A stretch of 64,000 nucleotides of DNA from an uncultured Neglectibacter sp. (GCA_947647615.1 CANSKS010000004.1:30442-94441); one strand, 5' to 3'. Numbered from the stretch's first letter, positions 1-7,694 are shown. Notes: generated by a model from the letters alone, not told the origin. Numbers and translations: made by a program.

Positions 1-455
1 CCCACACTGATATTCAGCAGCTTGCAGCTTTTTTCACCCATTTCCAATCCACTGAACTTCGTAACAGTTGCATCCAAGTTCGTTTCCAAACGAAAAAAGG
101 CGCGGGCGTTTTCCATTCCCGTGACAGTGAGGCCTTCCACCTGCCAAACGTGTTGAGGCATAGCGGTCATGGTGCCTTCCATATAAACAGCCTTCTTTTC
201 ACGCTCATCGTACCCACGGATTTTTACCAAAATGGACTCGTCAATTTGGAGGCCTACAGTCTCGGAATATTGATGCAGCTCCCCACGATCGCCGTCCAAA
301 GCTTCCAGCTTTGCCACAAAAAGCGGCCGTCCTTTGTCGTTTGCTACCTCTACCCGCATACCAGAATAGGCGGCAAGCATCTTCGCTTTTTCCGCCGCTT
401 CTGTTTTCTCCGGCGATTCTTTTCCCTTTTCGCCAAACAAACGAAAAAACTTCAC
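1..455 (-). CDS. PilZ-domain protein, cut off by the window start
   Basis: This gene is absent from the ORF track because its stop codon lies outside the window. Reading from a GTG at 455 there are 151 open codons. An AGGAGAG ribosome binding site sits 5 bases upstream and supports this start. Residues 118-122 read RAFFR, the RxxxR half of the PilZ c-di-GMP site, and residues 148-152 read NISVG, the start of the [D/N]xSxxG half. The first ~110 residues look like a YcgR-N type domain. It follows the diguanylate cyclase gene by about 50 bases on the same strand, so cyclase and receptor are probably co-transcribed. The output (motility, adhesion, secretion) cannot be told from the visible part. 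Confidence 0.75.
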   Translation of the reverse strand, partial: MKFFRLFGEKGKESPEKTEAAEKAKMLAAYSGMRVEVANDKGRPLFVAKLEALDGDRGELHQYSETVGLQIDESILVKIRGYDEREKKAVYMEGTMTAMPQHVWQVEGLTVTGMENARAFFRLETNLDATVTKFSGLEMGEKSCKLLNISV

Positions 456-508
456 AAAATCTCTCCTAATCAAGCCGTTACGGCATTAAGATAATTTAAT
501 AAAAGGCA

Positions 509-1432
509 TTATTTCTCGTATAATTGCTTCATTTTCTCATCTGCCCAAATCACTCTGTTCCGGCCAGATTTCTTCGCGTCATACAGCATGGTGTCTGCCA
601 CTTTTAAGTAATAAGCATAAGAGCTTTCCGATTTCGGGACAACAGAAACCCCTCCTACACTAATGGTAACCCATTCCGACACCGCCGGGTCGTGAGGAAT
701 ATGAAGGTCCTCCACCGCCTGCCGTACCTTTTTCAAATACTCAAAGGCCTTTTCGGAATCATCTCCCAAAAGGAACGCCACAAACTCCTCGCCGCCATAC
801 CGGGCAAGAAAATCTGTGCTGCGCCGCAGGTAAGAAGAAGCCGTCTTCGCAACCGCCTGAATGACCTTGTCACCGGCCGGATGTCCAAAAGTGTCGTTAT
901 ATGCTTTGAACTTGTCAATATCAAACATACAAATGGAAAAAGGAACATGCAGGCGAATTGCCTCTTTCCACTTCATGGCGCTGTAACGGTCGTGCTGCCT
1001 TCTGTTGCCTATCCCCGTCAGCTGGTCCGTTTGGGACTGGTACTCTACCTGCCTGCGGTAATTATACAGCTTCACGTGGGTGTTCACCCGCGCCTTGACG
1101 ATTAGAGGACTAAAGGGCTTTGTGATATAATCTACTGCGCCCAGCACAAGCCCCCGCTGCTCGTCTGCTACATCGGAAAGGCTGGTGATCAGAATCACGG
1201 GGACGCTTTGAGTAATAATTTGTTCTTGCAATTTTTTCAACAGCGTAAAGCCATCCATGCCCGGCATAACTACATCCAGCAGGATTAAAGAATAATCTTC
1301 TTTGCTGGCACGGCTCAACCCCTCCTCTGCCGTGTGGGCAAGAGTCACATCGTAATCGTCTTCCAAAATGGATTCCAGCTGGGTTGCCTGCACAACACTG
1401 TCGTCTACAATCAATATCTTTTCCATATTCAC
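509..1432 (-). CDS. Response regulator with GGDEF diguanylate cyclase domain
   Basis: An N-terminal receiver domain (about residues 1-120, phospho-acceptor Asp in LLDVVMPGMDG) is joined to a C-terminal GGDEF domain with an intact GGEEF active site. An RSTD motif lies five residues before GGEEF and matches the RxxD inhibitory I-site, so feedback inhibition by c-di-GMP is expected. The protein should condense two GTP to c-di-GMP when its receiver is phosphorylated. No partner kinase is adjacent. The track begins at a GTG at 1438, only 2 bases from the AAGGA site. A GTG at 1432 (8-base spacing) or the ATG at 1426, which begins the conserved MEKILIVDD, fit better. A -10 box at 1633-1638 probably drives it with the PilZ gene. 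Confidence 0.93.
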   Translation of the reverse strand: MNMEKILIVDDSVVQATQLESILEDDYDVTLAHTAEEGLSRASKEDYSLILLDVVMPGMDGFTLLKKLQEQIITQSVPVILITSLSDVADEQRGLVLGAVDYITKPFSPLIVKARVNTHVKLYNYRRQVEYQSQTDQLTGIGNRRQHDRYSAMKWKEAIRLHVPFSICMFDIDKFKAYNDTFGHPAGDKVIQAVAKTASSYLRRSTDFLARYGGEEFVAFLLGDDSEKAFEYLKKVRQAVEDLHIPHDPAVSEWVTISVGGVSVVPKSESSYAYYLKVADTMLYDAKKSGRNRVIWADEKMKQLYEK

Positions 1433-1632
1433 AGTCACTTTCCTTATCCCGCAGATCCTAGAATTTTGGCCTGCACAGGAAATAATCTATTCCTGCTCTT
1501 CTTTCATCAAATCTTCACATTTCCCATTGGAACACATAGAACTTCCGCCTTTTACAGAAGCTCTGCCCAAAGGAAAGCACTTACTCTCTATGTGTCAAAA
1601 CAAGGGAAATGTAGATGATATAAGTTTCATCC

Positions 1633-1662
1633 ATTATACCTTGTCTTGGGAAAAAATAACAG
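1633..1662 (-). promoter_or_regulatory. Putative promoter of the GGDEF-PilZ operon
   Basis: The minus strand carries a perfect TATAAT at 1633-1638. The matching -35 (CTGTTA, 18-base spacer) is poor, so the site rests mainly on the -10 box and its position after the asnA terminator. Confidence 0.45.
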
Positions 1663-1704
1663 CCCTTTTTTCAAATTTATCGCAAAGATTAGCCAATCCA
1701 AGAC

Positions 1705-1733
1705 GAAAAAAGAGGGCCATGGCTTTAGCCCTC
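1705..1733 (-). terminator. Intrinsic terminator of asnA
   Basis: On the minus strand GAGGGC and GCCCTC form a 6-bp GC-rich stem with a 10-base loop, followed directly by six T residues, just 11 bases after the asnA stop codon. Confidence 0.8.
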
Positions 1734-1743
1734 AGGTAACTGC

Positions 1744-2745
1744 TTACAACAATACAATATGGTTCTCTTTGCAGACCCGGATGGTTTCTTCATCCCACAG
1801 GGAAGCCTGCACTTCCCCAATATGGGCTTTCCCCAACAAAAGCATGCAAAGCCGGCTTTGTCCAATGCCTCCGCCAATAGTCAAAGGCAGTTCCCCTTTT
1901 AAGAGCATCTGGTGGAAGGGAAGCTCACGCCGGTAATCGCATTTTGCCTCCTGCAGCTGGCGGTTTAAGCTTTCCGAATCCACTCGAATTCCCATGCTGC
2001 TGATTTCCAAAGCCACGCCCAACGTCTGGTGCCAAAACAACAGGTCGCCGTTCAATTCCCAATCGTCATAATCGGGAGCGCGGCCGTCGTGCCTTTCTCC
2101 GCTTTTCAGCTTTCCGCCAATCTTTTGAATAAATACTGTTTTATGTTCCTTCACAATGGCATTTTCCCGCTCCTTCGGAGTGAGCTTTGGCCAGCGGTCT
2201 TCCAACTCTTGGGCGGTGACAAAAAAAACCTCCCGGCAGAGCTCCGTTTCCAGGTCGGAAAACTGACATTTCAATTCATCCAAAGTGCCGCAAATAGCGC
2301 TGACAATTCGGCACACAGTGCCCTTCAAATATTCCTCATTCCGCATAGAACGGTCAATCACTTTCTCCCAATCCCACTGGTCCACATAAATAGAATGCAG
2401 GTTATCCAGCTCTTCATCCCGGCGAATGGCGTTCATATCGGTAATAAGACCATTGCCCACGAAAAACTCATAATTATGTAAGGCAAGTCGCTTCCATTTG
2501 GCCAAAGAATGCACTACCTGAGCTTCTTTCCCCACTGCCGGCACATCAAAGCCTACCGGCCGTTCCACTCCATTCAGATCGTCATTGAGCCCGGTGGCCG
2601 GGTCTACAAACAAAGGCGCTGTCACTCGTTTCAGGTGAAGGGCTGCGCACAGCTTTACCTGAAAAACGTTTTTGATAAGCCCTATCGCCTTCTGGGTCTC
2701 ATACAAGCGAAGGGTCGCTTTATAATGTTTTGGAACTATCGTCAT
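1744..2745 (-). CDS. asnA: Aspartate--ammonia ligase (asparagine synthetase A)
   Basis: The 333-residue protein has the length and sequence of the AsnA family (E. coli AsnA is 330 residues), which makes asparagine from aspartate, ammonia and ATP in the cytoplasm. It is a class II aminoacyl-tRNA-synthetase-like fold. Family-typical stretches include [13 protein letters not shown] near residue 55, [20 protein letters not shown] near 110-130 and the C-terminal [11 protein letters not shown] with the class II motif 3 arginine near 295. GGAGGG lies 6 bases before the ATG. It has its own strong promoter and a long structured leader, so it is probably controlled at RNA level. An asparaginase is encoded 40 kb away, giving both directions of asparagine metabolism. 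Confidence 0.97.
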   Translation of the reverse strand: MTIVPKHYKATLRLYETQKAIGLIKNVFQVKLCAALHLKRVTAPLFVDPATGLNDDLNGVERPVGFDVPAVGKEAQVVHSLAKWKRLALHNYEFFVGNGLITDMNAIRRDEELDNLHSIYVDQWDWEKVIDRSMRNEEYLKGTVCRIVSAICGTLDELKCQFSDLETELCREVFFVTAQELEDRWPKLTPKERENAIVKEHKTVFIQKIGGKLKSGERHDGRAPDYDDWELNGDLLFWHQTLGVALEISSMGIRVDSESLNRQLQEAKCDYRRELPFHQMLLKGELPLTIGGGIGQSRLCMLLLGKAHIGEVQASLWDEETIRVCKENHIVLL

Positions 2746-2870
2746 CCTATTCCCTCCAACCGGAAAACCTCCTGGCAGTTTCCCGTCGCGTTTTGTGAAA
2801 TTGATCCGGCACTCCTAAGGGAACCGGCATTACACCGACCAGCTTCCCACGAAGGACATTGCTCTTTGCA
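2746..2870 (-). promoter_or_regulatory. Structured 5' leader of asnA, class unknown
   Basis: About 125 bases separate the promoter from the asnA start. The transcript can form at least two hairpins: one closed by GGGAA/TTCCC with an inner CGG/CCG stem, and one closed by GGAAAC/GTTTTCC close to the ribosome binding site. A CGGTGTAATGCCGG segment resembles part of a cobalamin riboswitch, but the rest of that fold is missing. T-box hallmarks (GGGTGG...ACCGC) are absent. A role in translation control is inferred from its position. Confidence 0.4.
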
Positions 2871-2873
2871 AGT

Positions 2874-2902
2874 ATTATACCGCAAATAAAAGCTTTTTGC
2901 AA
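2874..2902 (-). promoter_or_regulatory. Promoter of asnA
   Basis: Minus-strand TTGCAA (2897-2902), 17-base spacer, perfect TATAAT (2874-2879). It is placed to start transcription about 125 bases before the asnA start. Confidence 0.8.
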
Positions 2903-2946
2903 AAAAAACTTCCCGCAAGGAGTGTCTAATTAACCTAAAACACCGC

Positions 2947-3711
2947 TTACGGGACAAACTTTTCTTCCGGAGTATCCTCAATAGAGAAAAGGTAATGGAG
3001 CATTTGCTCCGGATTGTTTAAAAATTGCTTTGTCAAACGGAAATGCTCCGTTTCCCGGTAATCTGCCACGCGGAGCCCGCTTTCCTGAAAAAGAAATACT
3101 TCGGCATTGGGAAATGCCATTAAAATGGGGGAATGCGTAGAGATGATAAACTGAGAACCCGCACTGGTAAGACGGCGCAGTTCTGTTAAAAGCACAAGGA
3201 GACGGCTTGGCGATAAAGCGGACTCCGGTTCGTCCAGCAAGTAAAGACCGTTCCCGCCAAACCGGTTTTGCACAAGGGCCAAAAAACTTTCCCCGTGGGA
3301 CTGCTTATGGAGCGAACGGCCGCCATAGCTTTCCAAAGCACAGGGATCATCCTCTTCCAGGCGTTCCAAATAAGTGGCCATATTGTAAAAGCTTTCCGCT
3401 CGTAAAAAGAAACCGTCTTTAAAATAGGCCTTTCGCACCGGAGTCAGGTATTCGCCCAGCGTGGAGTGGGTATTTTCTGTAGAAAACCGGAAATGCTTGG
3501 AGCCTCCTTCCGGATTAAAGCCACAGCACAAAGCAATAGCCTCTAAAAGGGTGGACTTTCCGGTTCCGTTTTCCCCCACAAAAAATGTGACGGGGCTTTC
3601 GAACACCATCCGGTTTTTTTCCCGAAGGTAGCGTACCGGCGGCAGGTCATAAAAATAGGCGTCTTCCGGGACCAGCCCGTGAAGCTCAACTGCCGAAAGA
3701 TATTTTATCAC
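2947..3711 (-). CDS. AAA family ATPase (ABC/SMC-like head)
   Basis: A compact 254-residue soluble ATPase of the AAA_21/AAA_23 type. Walker A is GENGTGKST (about residues 46-54), a signature-like SHGES follows near 138, Walker B is LYLLDEPES near 157, and an H-loop histidine lies in IISTHSP near 190. Only a short insertion separates Walker A from Walker B, so there is no long coiled coil; this is the small stand-alone class often of unknown function and sometimes linked to defence or repair. It ends 28 bases after the tandem kinase-fold gene on the same strand, so the two may form an operon. No nuclease partner is adjacent. Confidence 0.8.
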   Translation of the reverse strand: MIKYLSAVELHGLVPEDAYFYDLPPVRYLREKNRMVFESPVTFFVGENGTGKSTLLEAIALCCGFNPEGGSKHFRFSTENTHSTLGEYLTPVRKAYFKDGFFLRAESFYNMATYLERLEEDDPCALESYGGRSLHKQSHGESFLALVQNRFGGNGLYLLDEPESALSPSRLLVLLTELRRLTSAGSQFIISTHSPILMAFPNAEVFLFQESGLRVADYRETEHFRLTKQFLNNPEQMLHYLFSIEDTPEEKFVP

Positions 3712-3739
3712 CGCAATCTCCTTCCCAAAGCCGGCAGCC

Positions 3740-5443
3740 TTAGGGTTCCGTTTTTATCAAAGCCAACTCCCACGCCCTCCGGAACTGGGAAATAGACTGC
3801 TGCCGTTCTGCCCGGTTGTCGCTTACTGCCCGGCTTACTACCCTGTAGGTTTCTCGAGAAAGAGGCCAGGCCGCTTCCTCCCGGTTATAATTCGAAAAGA
3901 GGGCGAAAGCCGTAGCGCCCAAGGTATAGACATTGGTCACCTCGTCCAAAACAGCGCCCCACACATATTCCTCCGGCGATTGAAAATGGCTGCTGCCCCA
4001 CATACGACCCATATCGTTTACACAGGGCTTCTTCCGGAAGAAATCGATATCGCAAATGGTGGTTTTCCCGGAAGCGAAATCATAGAGCACACTGCCGTCG
4101 TAAAAATCGATAGCTTCAAAGCCTTCCCTTGCCAAATATTCAAAAAAGGAAAGGATATCGGCAAAAATTTTCTTTCTGGCTTCTAAACTGGTATGTAAAA
4201 AGCGTTCCCGGGCAGCAGGGTACATACGTCCCATGCACGCCCCTTCCGCCCAGCGGAATTTCAACAAAAACCCACCGCCGATTTCTTGGGAACCTAAAAA
4301 TTCGATAAGGTTCGGGTGGCGCAGCGCTTGATATACCGGCAGGGTTGCCTTCAAGCGTTCTACCGCCTCCTTGGGGGAGCCCTCATATTGTTCGGTAGGA
4401 GCCCCGGCAAACTTCAGAAAATACTTTTCTCCTTCCTGGGCTACGCCAAAACAAATATTGCCGGAATCCTGGTCGTCGAACACCTGAAACACCTTGCCGT
4501 ATTCCTTTAAAAAGCCGAAATCGTAAGGAGACTTCAGCTTATAAGGGCAACCGTCAATTTCCTGCAAATAGTAGCCGGGAAAATACCAGGACGGTATATA
4601 ATTTTGATGCCCCCGGTACCATTCCAAAATCTCCCTGGCCTGACGGCGCATGGTTTCCACTTCCTGCTCTCCAAAGGGAATCGCCCAGTACAAGGAAGAA
4701 AGTATGTTACTGGAAATATATAGGGCCAAAAGCCGCCAAAATTCGGGCGGCACTTCCCCTTGGAAATATCCATTCACCATACCGGAAGCAAAAAGGGGCG
4801 ATTGCTGGACGCACCAAGGAATACGGTTGAATTCCTCCCAAGGGTCGCCGCAGTCATCTCTGTCAAAGTCTATGACATACAAATTCCCTGTGGGATCGAT
4901 CAACATATTCCCAAGGTGATAATCCCCATGCTGGTAGCTCTGAGGCCGGTCGCGGAGCAGCTCCCTGTTTTCCTCAATCGCAGTGAAGAAAAAGCCATCT
5001 TCCTCATATTTCAGCGGACAGGCCCAGTAGCCCTCTATTTTCCGCTGAACCTTTCTCCCAAACCGGAGGTGCCAATCTTCTGCAGCCTCTGGCGGAGAAA
5101 GGGAATGGATTTCCCGCAGAATTTCCCCGGCCCGCAGGCCGTAAACGTACTGCTGAGTGTCGGAGCAAAGGGGGATTTTCGCTTCCGCTTCTTCTCCCTC
5201 TATCCAAGTTTCCAGAGTGTAAACGCCTTCCTCACAAACGCCACACTCTATCGCATAGCACAGGGGAAGGTTCAGATTTTCCAGACGCTTCCTGTTTTTA
5301 AATTGGGCCCTTCGCCTTTCCAGCCGCTCTAAGGGAGAAATTTTCAGCAAATAGCAGGTTCCCTCTTTTGTAGTGACCCGGTATTTTTTATCGGCAGACC
5401 AGCCCTTCAAAATAGGTTCTTTAGCGGCAAAATCGAACTCCAT
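3740..5443 (-). CDS. Tandem kinase-fold protein (APH-type plus second kinase-like domain)
   Basis: The track starts at 5458, but GGAGGGA directly precedes the ATG at 5443, so the protein is 567 residues. The N-terminal half is an aminoglycoside phosphotransferase-type kinase: the catalytic loop HGDYHLGNM lies near residue 171 and the metal-binding DFDRDD near 191. The C-terminal half (about 305-567) is a second kinase-like module with a YDGSVLYDF loop near 447 and a CDIDFF motif near 466, where a canonical DFG would sit, followed by an EVTNVYTLG helix typical of Ser/Thr kinases. The second module lacks the usual HRD motif and could be degenerate. The substrate is unknown; a real resistance function should not be assumed. 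Confidence 0.72.
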   Translation of the reverse strand: MEFDFAAKEPILKGWSADKKYRVTTKEGTCYLLKISPLERLERRRAQFKNRKRLENLNLPLCYAIECGVCEEGVYTLETWIEGEEAEAKIPLCSDTQQYVYGLRAGEILREIHSLSPPEAAEDWHLRFGRKVQRKIEGYWACPLKYEEDGFFFTAIEENRELLRDRPQSYQHGDYHLGNMLIDPTGNLYVIDFDRDDCGDPWEEFNRIPWCVQQSPLFASGMVNGYFQGEVPPEFWRLLALYISSNILSSLYWAIPFGEQEVETMRRQAREILEWYRGHQNYIPSWYFPGYYLQEIDGCPYKLKSPYDFGFLKEYGKVFQVFDDQDSGNICFGVAQEGEKYFLKFAGAPTEQYEGSPKEAVERLKATLPVYQALRHPNLIEFLGSQEIGGGFLLKFRWAEGACMGRMYPAARERFLHTSLEARKKIFADILSFFEYLAREGFEAIDFYDGSVLYDFASGKTTICDIDFFRKKPCVNDMGRMWGSSHFQSPEEYVWGAVLDEVTNVYTLGATAFALFSNYNREEAAWPLSRETYRVVSRAVSDNRAERQQSISQFRRAWELALIKTEP

Positions 5444-5508
5444 TTCTCCCTCCAACACAACAAAACTCTCTTTTCTCTCGTTTCGCTCCCCAGGTTACAG
5501 AGTTTTCC

Positions 5509-5646
5509 TTAATTCCCTTTATTCCCGACCTTTGTCAAAAGATATACTACAATGGCGATTAAGCCGATCACCACGAAGATGCCAAGCATCCCCTTTCCCA
5601 TGATTCCCGCCGCTTCTATTAAATTTTTCATTACCTGTTCACTCAT
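5509..5646 (-). CDS. OadG-related small membrane subunit (45 aa)
   Basis: This gene is too short for the ORF track. It starts at an ATG at 5646 with AAGGAGAG 7 bases upstream and ends at TAA 5509-5511. The product is 45 residues with one central membrane segment (about residues 20-37, GMLGIFVVIGLIAIVVYLL) and short polar ends. Tiny proteins of this kind are found next to beta subunits of sodium-translocating decarboxylases, where the OadG gamma subunit anchors the complex. It lies 59 bases after the OadB-like gene on the same strand, so the two are likely co-transcribed and may form one membrane complex. Confidence 0.75.
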   Translation of the reverse strand: MSEQVMKNLIEAAGIMGKGMLGIFVVIGLIAIVVYLLTKVGNKGN

Positions 5647-5705
5647 CTTATTCTCTCCTTGTCATTTTTAACTGCTAACTGCGTGAAGGGCAACAGGACA
5701 CCTTC

Positions 5706-6833
5706 TCACATGAAGAAACCCAGTACAATCCCCCCGGCCACCGCAGAAGCGATTTGGCCCGACACATTGGCGCCCACGGCGTGCATCAAAAGATGGTTCT
5801 GGTTGTTTTCTGCAATCCCCATTTTCTCTATCACCCTAGCAGACATTGGAAATGCCGAAATCCCCGCGGCTCCTACCATAGGGTTCATCTTTTTCCTGCT
5901 GAACAGGTTCAAAAGCTTGGCAAAAAGCACGCCGCCAACTGTGTCGAATATAAAGGCGAACAGCCCCAAAGCCATAATCATTAAGGTCTGCCAATTCACA
6001 AATTGTTCCGCCCGCATAGAGAAAGAAATGGTGATGCCCAAAAGGAGCGTGATGAGATTGGCCAAATCGTTTTGAGCGGTTTCGGAAAGGCGGTTCAAAA
6101 CACCGCACTCTCGAATCAAATTGCCGAACATCAAAAAGCCCACCAAAGAAACAGAGGCGGGAGCTACCAGCCCGGCGATGAAAGTAACGATAATCGGGAA
6201 CAGGATGCGAGTTGTCTTACTCACTGCGGCGGGGCGATATTCCATTTGAATGGCCCGCTCCTTTTTCGTAGTAACAGCTTTGATGGCCAGCGGCTGTATA
6301 ATGGGCACCAAGGCCATATAAGAATAGGCTGCCACTGCGATAGGCCCAATATAATTCGATTTCAGCACCTGAGATACCAGAATAGAGGTTGGCCCGTCGG
6401 CGGCGCCGATAATGCCAATGGAAGCGGCGTCTCGAATATCAAAGCCCAGCAGAGCAGCCAAAACAATGGTGAGGAAAATGCCGAACTGAGCCGCCGCCCC
6501 AAACAAAAACATTTTGGGGTTGGAAAGCAGCGGGCCAAAATCGATCATGGCGCCAATGCCAATGAACAGCAGAAGCGGCATGGCCTCCGAAGCTTCTATG
6601 CCAATTTCAAACAGCCATTGAATAATGCCATTGGTTTCCCCAACGCCGGCCATAGTCTGGTTCAGCACGCCGGAGAAGGGCAGGTTCACCAAAATGGCGC
6701 CAAAGCCCATGGGCATTAGCAGCGCGGGTTCGTAATCTTTTTTAATAGCCAGCCAAATGAGCGCCGCGCCCACCAAATACATCACTACCTGCTTCCAGGT
6801 GATAGCAAGCAGGCCTTCCCACAAAAATTCCAT
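5706..6833 (-). CDS. Sodium ion-translocating decarboxylase beta subunit (OadB/GcdB/MmdB family)
   Basis: A polytopic membrane protein of 375 residues when started at the ATG at 6833 (AAGGAAGG upstream); the upstream 31 codons of the track ORF lie in the leader. Family motifs include GIGAMIDFGPLLSNP near residue 90, AADGPTSI near 140 and the C-terminal MHAVGANVSGQIASAVAGG. Beta subunits couple decarboxylation of a biotin-bound carboxyl group to export of two Na+. Here no alpha carboxyltransferase or biotin carrier gene lies nearby, so the protein either works with subunits encoded elsewhere or has a different role. A riboswitch-like leader with an intrinsic terminator precedes it. Confidence 0.9.
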   Translation of the reverse strand: MEFLWEGLLAITWKQVVMYLVGAALIWLAIKKDYEPALLMPMGFGAILVNLPFSGVLNQTMAGVGETNGIIQWLFEIGIEASEAMPLLLFIGIGAMIDFGPLLSNPKMFLFGAAAQFGIFLTIVLAALLGFDIRDAASIGIIGAADGPTSILVSQVLKSNYIGPIAVAAYSYMALVPIIQPLAIKAVTTKKERAIQMEYRPAAVSKTTRILFPIIVTFIAGLVAPASVSLVGFLMFGNLIRECGVLNRLSETAQNDLANLITLLLGITISFSMRAEQFVNWQTLMIMALGLFAFIFDTVGGVLFAKLLNLFSRKKMNPMVGAAGISAFPMSARVIEKMGIAENNQNHLLMHAVGANVSGQIASAVAGGIVLGFFM

Positions 6834-6879
6834 GTTTCTACTTCCTTCCTTTTTCCATAGCGTTCCCAAATTGGGGGAT

Positions 6880-6917
6880 AAATAAAACCAGACCCATGCC
6901 TTTTGGCACAGGTCTGG
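6880..6917 (-). terminator. Riboswitch-linked intrinsic terminator
   Basis: The minus-strand transcript reads CCAGACCTGTGCC, AAAA, GGCATGGGTCTGG: a 13-bp stem with two G-T pairs and a 4-base loop, followed by TTTTATTTA. It sits about 50 bases upstream of the OadB-like start, so it must be avoided for expression. Confidence 0.9.
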
Positions 6918-7005
6918 TCGTTTCAAGCTAAACCAGGGACAGAACCCAGGATTGTTGATTTAGCTGCATGGTATTCCACGCCGACTACTCCCCCATAACT
7001 GCAAC
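6905..7005 (-). promoter_or_regulatory. Candidate cation riboswitch (yybP-ykoY-like or Na+ class) upstream of the OadB module
   Basis: The leader RNA has GGGGGAGTAGTC near its 5' end, a hairpin GCGTGG/CCATGC, a long stem GCTAAATC/GGTTTAGC, then CCAGACCTGTGCC. An outer helix TTTGTTGCAG/CTGTGCCAAA (one mismatch, wobble pairs) would use bases of the terminator's 5' arm, so aptamer and terminator are mutually exclusive: ligand binding should turn the gene on. GGGGAGTAG next to the first helix and AGACC next to its 3' strand match the conserved core of yybP-ykoY manganese riboswitches as I recall them. The gene downstream would instead suit the Na+ (DUF1646) class. The assignment was not checked with a covariance model. 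Confidence 0.6.
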
Positions 7006-7007
7006 AA

Positions 7008-7036
7008 AGTGTAACATATTTTTCAAAAAGTGTCAA
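7008..7036 (-). promoter_or_regulatory. Promoter of the riboswitch-OadB transcript
   Basis: Minus-strand TTGACA (7031-7036), 17-base spacer, TACACT (7008-7013). Transcription would begin just before the outer helix of the candidate riboswitch. Confidence 0.75.
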
Positions 7037-7133
7037 GAATTTCCGCAAATAAACTCCGTGACTAAACTCCGTGACAATTCCCGCCAAAGAGTAAAACAGG
7101 AAGCGGCAGTTACAGAAGGGAAAACCAAATAGC

Positions 7134-7694
7134 CTAATTCTCTTTATGGGGAGCAGATTTCTCACGGTTTAGCCTTTTCAATTTGCAAAACAGCCTTCGT
7201 TTCGCAGCCCGCACCTTTGCCATGTAGCTGCTTGTGTACAAAGCTCCTACCAAAAGCGCCGCAAAAACGAATCCCATAGAAAAACTGGCAAGTCCGGAAT
7301 ACCCTTTTTGGAAGGCCAACCCCAAAAACACCAGCAGGCTATAAATTCCAAAGGCGGCAATCGCGAAACAAAAAAGTATGCATATCCTGCCGGAAAATTG
7401 TTTTTTGCCGGCGCCTTCATAGCCGGCTACTTTTAAGAGAGTCTGTTCTGTTTTTGAATCTGTTTTTTGATCTGACATTTCTGCCTTCTTTTCTCCATCC
7501 AAAAACTCTTCAATACTTACAGAAAAATAACGGGAAAGTTCAATGACCAAATCAAAATCGGGTAAGCTCACCCCGTTCTCTCAACGGGAAATACTGCGGT
7601 TCGAAACACCCAGCACTTCTGCCAGCTGTTCCTGTGTCAGCTTTTTTTCTTTCCGAAGCTCCTTTAAAAACGACCCAATCTTCTTTTGATCCAT
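7134..7694 (-). pseudogene. XRE-family membrane-linked regulator interrupted by one in-frame TGA
   Basis: From an ATG at 7694 (AAGGAGA 4 bases upstream) a typical HTH_3 domain runs to SNRSISR, then TGA (7581-7583), then ENGVSLPDFDLVIELS and onward to a TAA-type stop at 7134 in the same frame. The TGA stands exactly where this family has tryptophan (SRWENG), so a single TGG to TGA change explains it. The downstream part, seen in the track as a 145-residue ORF, has two membrane segments (about residues 95-120 and 128-150 of the whole). Intact, the gene would encode a 186-residue DNA-binding membrane regulator. It could be a pseudogene, a read-through gene or a sequencing error. Confidence 0.85.

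Larger units (their letters stand above)
1433..1743. other. Intergenic region between asnA and the GGDEF gene
   Basis: About 310 bases without a credible gene. The asnA side carries an intrinsic terminator (1705-1733). A minus-strand -10 box at 1633-1638 precedes an approximately 190-base leader for the cyclase gene. The plus-strand ORFs here are small and have no recognisable features. Confidence 0.7.

Noticed and set aside
2746-2870. Cobalamin riboswitch or T-box in the asnA leader
   Set aside because: Only a CGGTGTAATGCCGG-like piece resembles the cobalamin core, and the T-box GGGTGG/ACCGC element is missing. Left as an unclassified leader.
2742-2981. 79-residue ORF upstream of asnA
   Set aside because: It spans the asnA promoter and structured leader and has no SD or recognisable protein features; the sequence is better explained as a leader RNA.
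3740-5443. Aminoglycoside resistance gene
   Set aside because: APH-fold kinases act on many small molecules; the fusion and neighbours give no support for drug resistance.
7134-7694. Genome-wide recoding of TGA as tryptophan
   Set aside because: Many intact genes in the window end at TGA (for example those ending at 10069, 10875, 23666, 31174, 50608, 57633), so TGA is a normal stop; only local read-through or mutation remains possible.
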